From: Bradyrhizobium cenepequi
GTDB taxonomy: Bacteria; Pseudomonadota; Alphaproteobacteria; Rhizobiales; Xanthobacteraceae
DNA: 64,000 nt
Assembly: GCF_020329485.1 (NCBI RefSeq)
Contig: NZ_JAGKJI010000023.1
Span: 1-64,000, forward strand
Direction: 5' to 3'
The first letter of the stretch is position 1; every line of letters begins with the position of its first letter. Positions 1-8,381 of this stretch are shown piece after piece. The translations under genes and the position numbers were made by a program. The notes beneath the pieces were generated by a model. The model had not been told where the DNA came from, did not search any database, and worked only from the letters and a program-made list of their open reading frames with translations.

Positions 1-25
1 ACCTCTCCCTATGGGAGAGGTGAAG
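1..25. repeat. partial copy of the ACCTCTCCC/GGGAGAGGT repeat
   Basis: A perfect 9-bp inverted repeat (ACCTCTCCC, TAT loop, GGGAGAGGT) opens the window and is followed by GAAG. The same arm closes the longer repeats at 31641-31780 and 58283-58415, so this is probably the right end of an element that starts upstream of the window. Confidence 0.7.
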
Positions 26-60
26 ACGAAGACCGCCTAGAGTCTTGGGAGCAAAACACC

Positions 61-1044
61 ATGCCCGTTCCGCAGCACGTCTTCGATCCGCCGTTCAACA
101 TCATCCGCTGCAGCCACGTCGTGCTCGACGTGACCGACCTCGGCGCCAGCCGCGCGTTCTACGAGAACACCGTTGGGCTGCATGTCGAGGATGCGGACGA
201 CAAAGCGGTTTACTTGCGCGGCGCCGAGGAGCGTCAGCACCACTCGCTGGTACTGCGCAAGGCGCAAGCTGCGGCCTGCAACCGGCTGGGCTTCAAGGTC
301 GGCAACGACGGCGATCTCGACAATGCGGCGGCGTTCTTCTCCGAGCACGGCATCGACTATCGCTTCGTCGACCAGCCGTTCCAGGGCCGCACCTTGCAAT
401 TCTCCGATCCGTTCGGCTTCCAGCTCGAGCTCTATGCTGCGATGGAGAAGCGGCCACACCTCTTGCGCCGCTACGATCTCTACAAAGGCTGCCATCCGCA
501 GCGGCTCGACCATTTCAATGTCTTCGCCGCCGAGTTGCAGGACACCATCGACTTCTACGCGCGGCTCGGCTTCCGCCTCACCGAATATGGCGAGGAGGAT
601 GGCCCGAATGGACGGATTGCTGCGGCATGGATGCATCGCAAAGGCAATGTGCACGACCTCGCCTTCACCAATGGCAAGGGCCCTCGCCTGCACCATTTCG
701 CGTATTGGGTGCCGACGGCAATGAACGTCCTGCATCTCTGCGACGTGATGGCCTCCAGCGGCTTTCTGAAGAACATCGAGCGCGGGCCCGGCCGCCACGG
801 CATTTCCAATGCGTTCTTCCTCTATGTCAGAGATCCCGACGGCCATCGCCTCGAGCTCTACACCAGCGACTATTTCACTGGGGATCACGACCATGAGCCG
901 CACCGCTGGTCGCTGAAGGACCCGCGGCGCCAAACCTTGTGGGGCGCGCCCGCCCCACGCTCCTGGTTCGAGCAGGGCTCGCTGTTCACCGGACAGGCCG
1001 TGCGCGAGCCGCTGTTCGTTGCCGATGTCACGATTGCAGACTGA
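61..1044 (+). CDS. class I extradiol (VOC-fold) ring-cleavage dioxygenase
   Basis: A 327-residue, two-domain vicinal-oxygen-chelate protein. The first glyoxalase-like repeat covers about residues 14-130 and the second about 145-275. The second carries the expected Fe(II) ligands, His151, His212 (in a LHHFAYW stretch) and Glu265, and residues 244-265 fit the extradiol dioxygenase signature (G-x-H ... LY-x2-DPDG-x2-LE). Length and architecture resemble 3,4-dihydroxyphenylacetate 2,3-dioxygenase (HpaD/HpcB) and catechol 2,3-dioxygenases, which open a catechol ring meta to the hydroxyls using O2. A fumarylacetoacetase-fold hydrolase follows 8 nt downstream, the usual partner for a meta-cleavage product. 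GGGAG precedes the ATG. The substrate cannot be read from the sequence; homoprotocatechuate is the best guess. Confidence 0.85.
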   Translation: MPVPQHVFDPPFNIIRCSHVVLDVTDLGASRAFYENTVGLHVEDADDKAVYLRGAEERQHHSLVLRKAQAAACNRLGFKVGNDGDLDNAAAFFSEHGIDYRFVDQPFQGRTLQFSDPFGFQLELYAAMEKRPHLLRRYDLYKGCHPQRLDHFNVFAAELQDTIDFYARLGFRLTEYGEEDGPNGRIAAAWMHRKGNVHDLAFTNGKGPRLHHFAYWVPTAMNVLHLCDVMASSGFLKNIERGPGRHGISNAFFLYVRDPDGHRLELYTSDYFTGDHDHEPHRWSLKDPRRQTLWGAPAPRSWFEQGSLFTGQAVREPLFVADVTIAD

Positions 1045-1052
1045 GCGAGCCG

Positions 1053-1922
1053 ATGCCGCCACCTCGTCTCGCAACCTATTCGATCGGCGGTGTCACGCGG
1101 TATGGCGCCGTGACCGATAGCGGAATCGTCGATCTCTCCGCGCGCTTTGCGAAGGAGTTTCCGGCGCTGCGTGAGGCGATCGCGGCCGGCGCACTGGCGC
1201 GGCTCGTGGACGATGCCACGCGTCGTGCGCCGGACTATGCGGTCGAGGCTGTCACCTGGCTGCCGCCGATTTCCTTGCCGGAAAAAATCATCTGCATCGG
1301 CGTCAACTATCCGGACCGCAACGCCGAATACAAGGACGGCAGCGATGCGCCGAGATATCCGAGCATGTTCATGCGCACGCCGCGCTCTTTCGTCGGGCAC
1401 AACACGCCGCTGGTCCGCCCGCGCGCGTCCGCGCAGCTCGACTACGAAGGCGAGTTGGCACTCGTGATCGGCAAGGCCGGACGGCATATCCCGGAAAGCA
1501 CAGCGCTCGATCACGTCGCAGCGATGACGCTTTGCAACGAAGGCACGATCCGCGACTGGGTGCGGCACGCCAAGTTCAACGTCACGCAGGGCAAGAATTT
1601 CGATTCCACAGGCAGCCTCGGTCCCTGGATCGTTCCCTACACGGACGAGTCACAGATCGCGGATATCCGCCTGACCACGCGCGTCAACGGCGAGACACGG
1701 CAAGATGATCGCACCGGGCGGTTGATCTTCGGCTTCCGCTACCTCATCAACTATATCTCGACCTTTACCACGCTGGTTCCCGGCGATGTCATCGTCACGG
1801 GCACGCCGACGGGCGCCGGCGCACGGTTCGATCCGCCGCGCTACCTCAAGCCCGGCGATATCGTTGAGATAGAGGCCGAAGGCGTCGGTGTGTTGCGCAA
1901 CGGCGTGATCGACGAAGTATAA
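1053..1922 (+). CDS. fumarylacetoacetate hydrolase family protein
   Basis: 289 residues with the FAH fold. The KIICIGVNY stretch that opens the catalytic domain, a YEGELALVIGK block with the paired metal-binding glutamates, and the closing VIVTGTPTGAG and LKPGDIVEIE blocks are all present. Members hydrolyse or isomerise C-C bonds of ring-fission products, for example 5-carboxymethyl-2-hydroxymuconate isomerase/decarboxylase or 2-hydroxyhepta-2,4-diene-1,7-dioate isomerase. I chose ATG 1053, 8 nt after the dioxygenase stop. An in-frame start at 939 lies inside the dioxygenase gene and would add 38 residues unlike the family. The third metal-site region reads NEGTIRDW where many homologues have NDVTARD. 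Reaction inferred from family and context. Confidence 0.85.
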   Translation: MPPPRLATYSIGGVTRYGAVTDSGIVDLSARFAKEFPALREAIAAGALARLVDDATRRAPDYAVEAVTWLPPISLPEKIICIGVNYPDRNAEYKDGSDAPRYPSMFMRTPRSFVGHNTPLVRPRASAQLDYEGELALVIGKAGRHIPESTALDHVAAMTLCNEGTIRDWVRHAKFNVTQGKNFDSTGSLGPWIVPYTDESQIADIRLTTRVNGETRQDDRTGRLIFGFRYLINYISTFTTLVPGDVIVTGTPTGAGARFDPPRYLKPGDIVEIEAEGVGVLRNGVIDEV

Positions 1923-1929
1923 TACGCAG

Positions 1930-3570
1930 ATGGATGGCAAGATGAGCTCAACCAGCGGCGGCGAAGCGATCGTCAACGGGCTTGTCGCCCACGGCGTCGA
2001 CACGGTGTTCGGCCTGCCAGGCGCGCAAATCTATGGCCTGTTCGACGCCTTCCATCAAGCCCAGCTCAAGGTGATCGGCGCGCGGCACGAGCAGGCCTGC
2101 GGCTACATGGCCTTCGGCTACGCGCGCTCGAGCGGCCGCCCCGGCGTGTTCAGTGTAGTGCCCGGCCCCGGTGTGCTCAACGCCAGCGCGGCGCTGCTCA
2201 CCGCCTTCGGCTGCAACGAGCCCGTGCTCTGCCTCACCGGGCAGGTGCCGACCGCCTTCCTCGGCAAAGGCCGCGGCCACCTGCATGAGATGCCTGACCA
2301 GCTCGCGACGCTGCGCACCTTCGTGAAATGGGCCGATCGCATCGAATATCCCGATGCGGCGCCGGCGATGGTGTCGCGCGCATTCCAGGAGATGCTGTCG
2401 GGACGGCGCGGGCCGGCATCGCTCGAGATGCTCTGGGATGTCTTCACCCAGCGCGCAGCGGTCGGCCCATCACAGCCGTTCGAGCCATTTCCGGCGCCAC
2501 TGCCCGACCCTGAAAGGATCAAGGCTGCCGCTGCGCTGATCGCAGCGAGCAAGACGCCGATGATCTTCGTCGGCAGCGGAGCGATCGATGCGGGCGAGGA
2601 AATACTTGAACTCGCGGAAATGATCGACGCGCCCGTCGTCGCCTTCCGCAGCGGCCGCGGCATCGTCTCTAATGCGCATGAGCTGGGGCTGACGATGGCG
2701 GCCGCTTACAAATTGTGGCCGACGACCGACCTGATGATCGGGATCGGCACCCGCATGGAATTGCCAGCCTCAGGATTCCGCTGGCCGTACCAGCCTGATG
2801 GCATCAAATTGATCCGCATCGACATCGATCCCGTCGAGATGCGCCGGCTCACGCCCGACGCCGCCATCGCAAGCGATGCCAAGGCGGGCACCGCCGAGTT
2901 GCTCGCGGCCGTGCGCAAGGCCGGCCCCGGCAAGGACAGTGGCCGGCGCGCGGCGATCCGAGAGGCGACCGCGGCGGCCGAGCGCGAGATCCAGCGCATC
3001 CAGCCGCAGATGGCGTACCTGAAGGTCCTTCGCGAAGTACTGCCTTCGAACGCGATCGTCACTGATGAGCTGTCACAGGTCGGTTTCGCTTCCTGGTACG
3101 GCTTTCCCGTCTACGAGCCACGCACCTTCATCACCTCGGGCTATCAGGGCACGCTCGGCTCCGGCTTTCCGACCGCGCTCGGCGCCAAGGTGGCCCATCC
3201 GGACAAGCCGGTGGTGGCGATCACAGGCGACGGCGGCTTCATGTTCGGCGTGCAGGAGCTTTCCACCGCCGTGCAGTATCGCATCGGCGTGGTGACGCTG
3301 GTGTTCAACAACAATTCCTATGGCAATGTGCGGCGCGACCAGCGCGAACGTTTTGACGGCCGCGTGGTGGCGTCCGACCTAGTCAATCCGGATTTCGTGA
3401 AACTTGCGGAATCCTTTGGCGCAGGAGCTGCGCGCGTCACCTCGCCCGATCATTTCCGTCCCGCGTTGGAAAAGGCGCTGGCCGATGGCGGCCCCTATGT
3501 GATTTCGATCGAGGTACCCACGGATTCGGAAGTCTCGCCGTGGGCGTTCATCCATCCGCCGAAACCTTAG
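1930..3570 (+). CDS. thiamine-diphosphate enzyme, acetolactate synthase / oxo-acid decarboxylase type
   Basis: 546 residues with three ThDP-enzyme domains: Pyr (about 5-170, activating Glu54 in GARHEQ), central (about 190-330) and PP (about 355-535). The ThDP motif is complete: GDG at 433-435, then 24 residues to Asn460-Asn461. The gene starts 7 nt after the FAH gene, so the three form one transcription unit. Length and layout match acetolactate synthase large subunits, benzoylformate decarboxylase and related proteins. No ilvN-type regulatory subunit is adjacent, so a catabolic 2-oxo-acid decarboxylase or lyase is more likely than branched-chain biosynthesis. The alternative ATG 1942 would remove four residues; neither has a strong ribosome site. 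Substrate unknown. Confidence 0.8.
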   Translation: MDGKMSSTSGGEAIVNGLVAHGVDTVFGLPGAQIYGLFDAFHQAQLKVIGARHEQACGYMAFGYARSSGRPGVFSVVPGPGVLNASAALLTAFGCNEPVLCLTGQVPTAFLGKGRGHLHEMPDQLATLRTFVKWADRIEYPDAAPAMVSRAFQEMLSGRRGPASLEMLWDVFTQRAAVGPSQPFEPFPAPLPDPERIKAAAALIAASKTPMIFVGSGAIDAGEEILELAEMIDAPVVAFRSGRGIVSNAHELGLTMAAAYKLWPTTDLMIGIGTRMELPASGFRWPYQPDGIKLIRIDIDPVEMRRLTPDAAIASDAKAGTAELLAAVRKAGPGKDSGRRAAIREATAAAEREIQRIQPQMAYLKVLREVLPSNAIVTDELSQVGFASWYGFPVYEPRTFITSGYQGTLGSGFPTALGAKVAHPDKPVVAITGDGGFMFGVQELSTAVQYRIGVVTLVFNNNSYGNVRRDQRERFDGRVVASDLVNPDFVKLAESFGAGAARVTSPDHFRPALEKALADGGPYVISIEVPTDSEVSPWAFIHPPKP

Positions 3571-3574
3571 CACC

Positions 3575-3678
3575 GTCATTCCGGGGCGTGCGTAGCGCGA
3601 GCCCGGAATCCATCGTGCCAAGAGGTCGTATGGTGACATAGATTCCGGGCTCGCGACTTCGTCGCGCCCCGGAATGAC
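3575..3678. repeat. family A inverted repeat (GTCATTCCGGGGCG ... CCCCGGAATGAC)
   Basis: About 104 bp, ends complementary over more than 12 bp, with a second internal pair (GAGCCCGGAATCCAT and GATTCCGGGCTCG). It sits between convergent genes (ThDP enzyme and alkB). Related copies lie at 8256-8359, 17835-17938 and, shortened, 49034-49072. Transcribed in either direction it would form a long hairpin and could act as a terminator. Confidence 0.85.
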
Positions 3679-3694
3679 AGCTGAGACAATCTCT

Positions 3695-4405
3695 TTAGCG
3701 CGCCTTGCGGAAAGTTAAATTGATCCGCTGGCGGCCGAGCACGGCGTGCTCGCCATCGGCGAGTGGCGCGACGCCATGGAAGAACAATCGCGACGGTCCG
3801 CCCCACACCACGACGTCGCCATGCGTCAGCCGATGCCGTGCCGGCTTGTCGCTGCGCTTTGGGCCGCCGAACAGAAAGATCGCAGGCAGGCCCAGCGACA
3901 CCGAGACGATCGGCGCCGCAAAATCCGTCTCGTCCCTGTCCTGGTGCAGCGACAGCTTTGTGCCTGGCTCGTAACGATTGACCAGGCAGGCATCCGGCGC
4001 AAAGTCGTCAAAGCCGCCCTCGGCCGCGGCCTCCCGCGCCAGGCGCAAGAATGAAGGCGGCATCGCCGGCCAGGGCTTTCCGGATTCGGGATCGATGCCG
4101 TCATAACGATAGCCGCTGCGATCGGTGACCCAGCCGACCGGGCCGCAATTGGTCATCGCCACCGACATCTGATAACCGCCGGGCGTGAACATGCGCCGGA
4201 ACGGCGCCTGCGCGACGATCTCGCGCAACGCCGGGATCAGCTCAGACCCGACGGCGTGCGCAAATCCGCGCAGGATCACCGCGCCATCCGCGATTGCTTC
4301 CTGCGCTGGGCGCTCCGCAATGCTATCGAATAAGTCAGCCGTCAAATTCGCTACACTCACTTTAGCATCGCTAAGCTGGTGGCAGATCCGCGGACTGTCC
4401 ACCAC
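3695..4405 (-). CDS. alkB: AlkB-type 2-oxoglutarate/Fe(II) DNA dealkylase
   Basis: Closely follows Escherichia coli AlkB as I recall it, including TPGGYxMSVAMTNCG, PWPAMPxSF, VSLGLPAIFxFGG and HGDVVVWGG. Iron ligands are His154, Asp156 and His210, and the oxoglutarate arginines are Arg227 and Arg233, each offset by 23 from the E. coli residues. The family removes methyl groups from 1-methyladenine and 3-methylcytosine by oxidation. The GTG at 4405 gives 236 residues, about 20 more than E. coli; in-frame GTG 4360 or TTG 4345 would give the usual N-terminus (TADLFDS...). No start has a clear ribosome site, so the start is uncertain. No ada gene is adjacent. Confidence 0.93.
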   Translation of the reverse strand: MVDSPRICHQLSDAKVSVANLTADLFDSIAERPAQEAIADGAVILRGFAHAVGSELIPALREIVAQAPFRRMFTPGGYQMSVAMTNCGPVGWVTDRSGYRYDGIDPESGKPWPAMPPSFLRLAREAAAEGGFDDFAPDACLVNRYEPGTKLSLHQDRDETDFAAPIVSVSLGLPAIFLFGGPKRSDKPARHRLTHGDVVVWGGPSRLFFHGVAPLADGEHAVLGRQRINLTFRKAR

Positions 4406-4443
4406 CCGATTTCCGATTTTCAGGCGTCATTGCGAGCGGCTAC

Positions 4444-5130
4444 CTAGCCCAGCACCGGCAGCGTGACCACGTCATACGCATGGCGGATCGTTCGCTTCAG
4501 CACAGGGTCCTCCAGCTCGAACTCGAACCGGCTCGCCGGACGGATGCCGCCTTTGGCGGCGAAAGTGCCACCAAACATGGCGCAGCCGTCGGGCAGGCCA
4601 TCGTCGCCGAAACCGCGCGCGATCAGTTCCTTCACCGGCAACATGCCGGCGAGCGTGCCTTCCTGGTACAGCACGCGCTTGCCATCGATCCAGGCATGGG
4701 AGCGCAGGATCATCCGGTCCCAGTGATCGATGACATCCTCCAGCTCCCAGAGTTCGGAAGCGATCGGCTTGTCGCACATCTGTTTTGAAACCGTGACGCT
4801 GTAGCTCTCGACCTTGCGGTCGGTGTGATCGGAGCCACAGCCGACGAAGATGCGGCCCTGCCAGCCGATCAGCACGAACTCGACCTCGCCGCTGGAATCC
4901 TCGCCGCAGACTTCGATCGAGTCCTCGGTGGTCAGCCGCCGCGCCGAGCAGCGGTAATAGATCGGCGTCGTCGCCGGCCTTGCAATGCCGAGCGCCTCCA
5001 GCTCGGCGATATGCTTGTCGCGCGCCACCGGATCACGGCCGGTCCAGCCGGCGATCACGGCCTGGTCGATGGCGAGCGTCAGCGGCGTTGGCAGGCCCTT
5101 GTCGTCGATGGTGAAGGTGAGGTCATACAC
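4444..5130 (-). CDS. DUF2848 family protein
   Basis: 228 residues. I place it in DUF2848, a family related in fold to fumarylacetoacetase and often found beside amidases; no biochemical role is known to me. Visible features are a RPATTPIYYR segment near residue 52, a VGCGSDHTDR segment near 100 and a PDGCAMFGGT segment near 180. GTG start at 5130 overlaps the end of the upstream amidase by 8 nt, which implies translational coupling and a shared pathway. A role in processing the acid released by the amidase is inference only. Confidence 0.75.
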   Translation of the reverse strand: MYDLTFTIDDKGLPTPLTLAIDQAVIAGWTGRDPVARDKHIAELEALGIARPATTPIYYRCSARRLTTEDSIEVCGEDSSGEVEFVLIGWQGRIFVGCGSDHTDRKVESYSVTVSKQMCDKPIASELWELEDVIDHWDRMILRSHAWIDGKRVLYQEGTLAGMLPVKELIARGFGDDGLPDGCAMFGGTFAAKGGIRPASRFEFELEDPVLKRTIRHAYDVVTLPVLG

Positions 5131-6472
5131 GGATGATGGTCTCCATTCCAGCCGCGATCTCGAAGATGCGGCGATCCGATCCGCCCGCCGCCGCCACCAT
5201 CAGGCCGACCGGCACATCATCTGCACGATGGGCCGGCAGCGAGATGGCGCAGCCGTCGAGTACGTTGATCAGCGTGCAGTTGCGCAACGCGCGCAGGTTC
5301 TCCGCGGTGAACGCCTTGTCGTCGTCGAGGTCCGCGATCTTTGGCGGCGTGTTGGCCGTGGTCGGCAGCAGCAGCGCGTCATAGGGCGCGATGCGCTTCT
5401 CGGTGCGCGCAATGAAGGACTTCCGCGCGTTGAGCAGGTCGATGTAGTCGGCGGCGAGATATCCCTCCCCGCGCATGATGCGCGTCGCGACGCGGGGATC
5501 ATAGATGTCGCCCTTGCTGGCAAGCAGATAGCGGTGCCAAGCATAGCTTTCGGAAGCCGCGAAGCCGCCCTTGCCGTTCATGATGCCGACATCGAGGAAC
5601 TCCGGCACCTCGATCTTTTCGATCAGCGCACCCGCCTTCGACAGCGCCGACAGCGCACGGTCGAACGTTTTTGCAACGGCATCATCGAGGTCATCGAGCG
5701 CAACCGTGGTCGGCACCGCGAACCGCAGACCCTTCATCGGTCGGGGCTGCAGCGCCGTCAGCGGCTCGTTGGCAAGCACCGCATCGAGTGCCGCGCAGCA
5801 GGCCACCGAATTGGCGAGCGGCCCGTAGCTGTCGAGCGAGAACGACAGCGGCACACCGCCATCGAGCGGGATTCGCCGCTGCGTCGGCTTGTAGCCAACG
5901 ATGCCATTGAACGCCGCAGGGATCCGGCACGAGCCGCCGGTATCGGTGCCGAGCGCGCCGAACGCCATGCCGTCGGCGATCGATACCGCCGCGCCAGACG
6001 ACGAGCCGCCGGGCACATGGCCGACGCTGCGGTTGTAGGCGCTCTTCGGCGTGCCGTAATGGGGATTGATGCCGATGCCTGAATAGGCGAACTCGGTCAT
6101 GTTGGTGCGGCCGATCACAACAAAACCGGCTGCGCGAAGCCGCGCCACGACGGGGGCATCGGCTTCCGCCGGCGCAGAGTCCTCCAGCGCGCGGGAGCCG
6201 GCGCGGGTCACCTGCCCCTTGATGTCGAAGAGGTCCTTGATCGAGACGGGAATGCCGGCAAAGGGCGACGGCGCCGCATGCGCCTTGCGCAGGCGGTCCA
6301 TCGCATCGGCAGCCTCGAGCGCGGCTTCCTTGTCGACGTGAATGAAGACGCGCTGCCCCTCGCCTGCGGGATCGGCGATCTCGGCGAGGCACTGCTCGAC
6401 CAGTTGGCGGGCCGTGATGCGGCCGCTCTCGAGGTCTGCGGCGAGTGAGGCAAGGGTCGGATTGTCTGGCAT
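5123..6472 (-). CDS. amidase signature (AS) family amidohydrolase
   Basis: 449 residues with the Ser-cisSer-Lys triad: Lys79 in GIPVSIKDLFD, cis-Ser157 in PGGSSSG and nucleophile Ser181 in TDTGGSCR, with the family's 24-residue spacing between the serines. AS enzymes hydrolyse carboxamides to acid and ammonia, as in aryl/acyl amidases and allophanate hydrolase N-domains. The reading frame is open further upstream, but ATG 6472 gives the normal N-terminus. The stop overlaps the DUF2848 start by 8 nt. No GatC/GatB neighbour, so not a GatA. Substrate unknown. Confidence 0.85.
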   Translation of the reverse strand: MPDNPTLASLAADLESGRITARQLVEQCLAEIADPAGEGQRVFIHVDKEAALEAADAMDRLRKAHAAPSPFAGIPVSIKDLFDIKGQVTRAGSRALEDSAPAEADAPVVARLRAAGFVVIGRTNMTEFAYSGIGINPHYGTPKSAYNRSVGHVPGGSSSGAAVSIADGMAFGALGTDTGGSCRIPAAFNGIVGYKPTQRRIPLDGGVPLSFSLDSYGPLANSVACCAALDAVLANEPLTALQPRPMKGLRFAVPTTVALDDLDDAVAKTFDRALSALSKAGALIEKIEVPEFLDVGIMNGKGGFAASESYAWHRYLLASKGDIYDPRVATRIMRGEGYLAADYIDLLNARKSFIARTEKRIAPYDALLLPTTANTPPKIADLDDDKAFTAENLRALRNCTLINVLDGCAISLPAHRADDVPVGLMVAAAGGSDRRIFEIAAGMETIIRV

Positions 6473-6689
6473 GGCTTTCGATTTCAGGTCTCTTCGGACG
6501 CGTTGCTTGAAGCGCGGCGGATTTGCCGCGTGGCGGACTATTGCCCGAGACAGGCTGGCATACAAGCGCGCTCTCGTCTTCGGATTACAGCCATGCGATG
6601 GGAAACGCTGGACCGTTGACGGCGGATAGTCAATTGTCGCATCAAGTTTTTGAATGAGGCCTGACGGCCTGATCCAGGGAGGATGCCGA

Positions 6690-7103
6690 ATGGCCGAAGC
6701 TGCACGCGCAAAACCGAAACCGACGCCGGAAACCCAGCACTTCTGGGATGGCACGCAGATCGGCGAATTGCGCCTGCAGCGCTGCGACGCGTGTTCGCAT
6801 GTCTACTTCCCGCCGCGCCCGTTCTGCCCGTCCTGCGCCTCGCGCAAGGTCAGCGTGTTCAAGGCGAGCGGCAAGGGCAAGCTCTACAGCTACGTCATCA
6901 ATCACCGTCCCGCCGCGCCCGGCTTCACGCCGCCTTACGCCATCGCGGTGGTCGAACTCGACGAGGGCCCGCGCATGATGAGCAACATCATCGATTGCCC
7001 GCAGACACCGGAAGCCCTCGAGCTCGATATGAAGTTGGAAGTTGCGTTCGAGAAGCTCGACGACAAGATCACGCTTCCCCTGTTCCGTCCGGCGAAGGGT
7101 TAA
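6690..7103 (+). CDS. DUF35 (OB-fold, rubredoxin-like zinc ribbon) acyl-CoA-associated protein
   Basis: 137 residues. A zinc ribbon near residues 32-49 (C-x2-C, then C-x2-C in FCPSC) precedes an OB-fold domain. DUF35 proteins bind partner thiolase-like enzymes and help hold the acyl-CoA; the Ltp2-ChsH2 steroid side-chain aldolase is the known example. The thiolase-like gene starts 4 nt after this stop, which fits a two-protein enzyme. ATG 6690 is preceded at good distance by GGGAGGA (6678-6684); an in-frame start at 6654 lacks this. Confidence 0.85.
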   Translation: MAEAARAKPKPTPETQHFWDGTQIGELRLQRCDACSHVYFPPRPFCPSCASRKVSVFKASGKGKLYSYVINHRPAAPGFTPPYAIAVVELDEGPRMMSNIIDCPQTPEALELDMKLEVAFEKLDDKITLPLFRPAKG

Positions 7104-7107
7104 AGAG

Positions 7108-8247
7108 ATGCGCAGGAACCAGGTTGCCGTCGTCGGCGCAGCCGAGACCACCGAACTCGGCGTCATCCCCAACATGTCACAGCTCCAGTTGCACGCGGAC
7201 GCGGCGCTCAATGCCATCGCCGATGCGGGGCTGAAGCTCTCCGACATCGACGGCTTCGCCACTGCGGTCGAGACGCCGCCGCAGGTCTGTCACTATCTCG
7301 GCATCAAGCCGACCTGGGTCGACGGAACCTCTGTCGGCGGCTGCTCGTTCATGCTGCATGTCCGGCATGCCGCGGCGGCGATCGAGACGGGGCTGTGCAA
7401 AACGGTGCTGATCACGCACGCCGAAAGCGGCAAGTCGATGATCGGCAAGCAGCCGCGCTATACGCCGCCGGACAGCCTCAACGGCCAGTTCGAGGCGCCG
7501 TTCGGCGTGTACGGGCCGCCGAGCATGTTCCCGATCCCAGTGCTGCGCTTCATGAAGACCCACGGCATCACCCATGAGCAGATTGCGATGGTCGCCGTGG
7601 CACAGCGCGAATGGGCGGCGAAGAATCCGCGCGCGACGATGAAGGAGCCGATCACGGTTGCCGACGTCCTCAATTCGCGGATGATCGCCTATCCCTTCCG
7701 CCTCCTGCAGTGTTGCCTCGTCACCGATGGCGGCGGCGCGCTGATTCTGACCTCCGCCGACCGCGCCAAGGACTTTCCGCAGAAGCCGGTCTACATTCTC
7801 GGCACCGGCGAGAGCGTGGAAACGCCGATGGTCAGCCAGATGGAGACCTTCAACTCCTCACGCGCTTTCAAGGTCGCAGGCCCCCTCGCCTTCAAGGAAG
7901 CCGGCATCACGCATGGGGATGTCGACCATCTCATGATCTACGACGCCTTTGCGCATCTGCCGCTCTATGGCCTCGGCGACCTCGGCTTCATGCCCTATGA
8001 GGAGACCGGCCAGTTCATCGCCGACGGCAACACACGCCCCGGCGGCAAGCTGCCGCTCAACACCAACGGCGGCGGCCTCTCCTATATGCATTCGGGCATG
8101 TACGGCATGTACGCGCTGCAGGAGAGCGTGCGCCAGATGCGCGGGATCGCGGCGGCACAGGTCAAGGACGCGAAGATCTCGGTCTGCCACGGCGTCGGCG
8201 GCATGTTCGCGGCATCAGGCACGATCATCTTCACGAACGAACGCTAA
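7108..8247 (+). CDS. thiolase-fold protein lacking the thiolase cysteine (aldolase/lipid-transfer type)
   Basis: 379 residues with the thiolase fold of the SCP-x/lipid-transfer group. At the nucleophilic-cysteine position (usually C-x-x-G) it has TSVGG around residues 74-78, with a lone Cys79 out of register, so ordinary Claisen chemistry is unlikely. The C-terminal part keeps NTNGGGLSYMHSGMYG, a region where Ltp2-type retro-aldolases hold their catalytic residues. Together with the DUF35 gene immediately upstream this suggests a CoA-dependent aldolase. Databases would probably label it acetyl-CoA acetyltransferase, which I think is too specific. ATG 7108 chosen because it follows the DUF35 stop by 4 nt. 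Confidence 0.75.
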   Translation: MRRNQVAVVGAAETTELGVIPNMSQLQLHADAALNAIADAGLKLSDIDGFATAVETPPQVCHYLGIKPTWVDGTSVGGCSFMLHVRHAAAAIETGLCKTVLITHAESGKSMIGKQPRYTPPDSLNGQFEAPFGVYGPPSMFPIPVLRFMKTHGITHEQIAMVAVAQREWAAKNPRATMKEPITVADVLNSRMIAYPFRLLQCCLVTDGGGALILTSADRAKDFPQKPVYILGTGESVETPMVSQMETFNSSRAFKVAGPLAFKEAGITHGDVDHLMIYDAFAHLPLYGLGDLGFMPYEETGQFIADGNTRPGGKLPLNTNGGGLSYMHSGMYGMYALQESVRQMRGIAAAQVKDAKISVCHGVGGMFAASGTIIFTNER

Positions 8248-8255
8248 CCCCTTTC

Positions 8256-8359
8256 GTCATTACGGGGCGCGCGAAGCGCGAGCCTGGAATCCATTTCACC
8301 ACGTTATCCGGTGGCGCCATGGATTCCGGGCCTGCGCCTTCGGCGCATCCCGGAATGAC
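8256..8359. repeat. family A inverted repeat
   Basis: A copy of the 3575-3678 element between the thiolase-like and SDR genes. The outer arm reads GTCATTACGGGGCGCGCGAA and the right arm CATCCCGGAATGAC, so the left arm has diverged by one or two bases. The downstream gene's ribosome site starts only a few bases after it. Confidence 0.85.
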
Positions 8360-8381
8360 GGAGACAACAGGAGAAATCTCC

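Noticed and set aside
1930..3570. Biosynthetic acetolactate synthase (ilvB)
   Set aside because: No regulatory small subunit or other ilv gene nearby; context is ring-cleavage catabolism.
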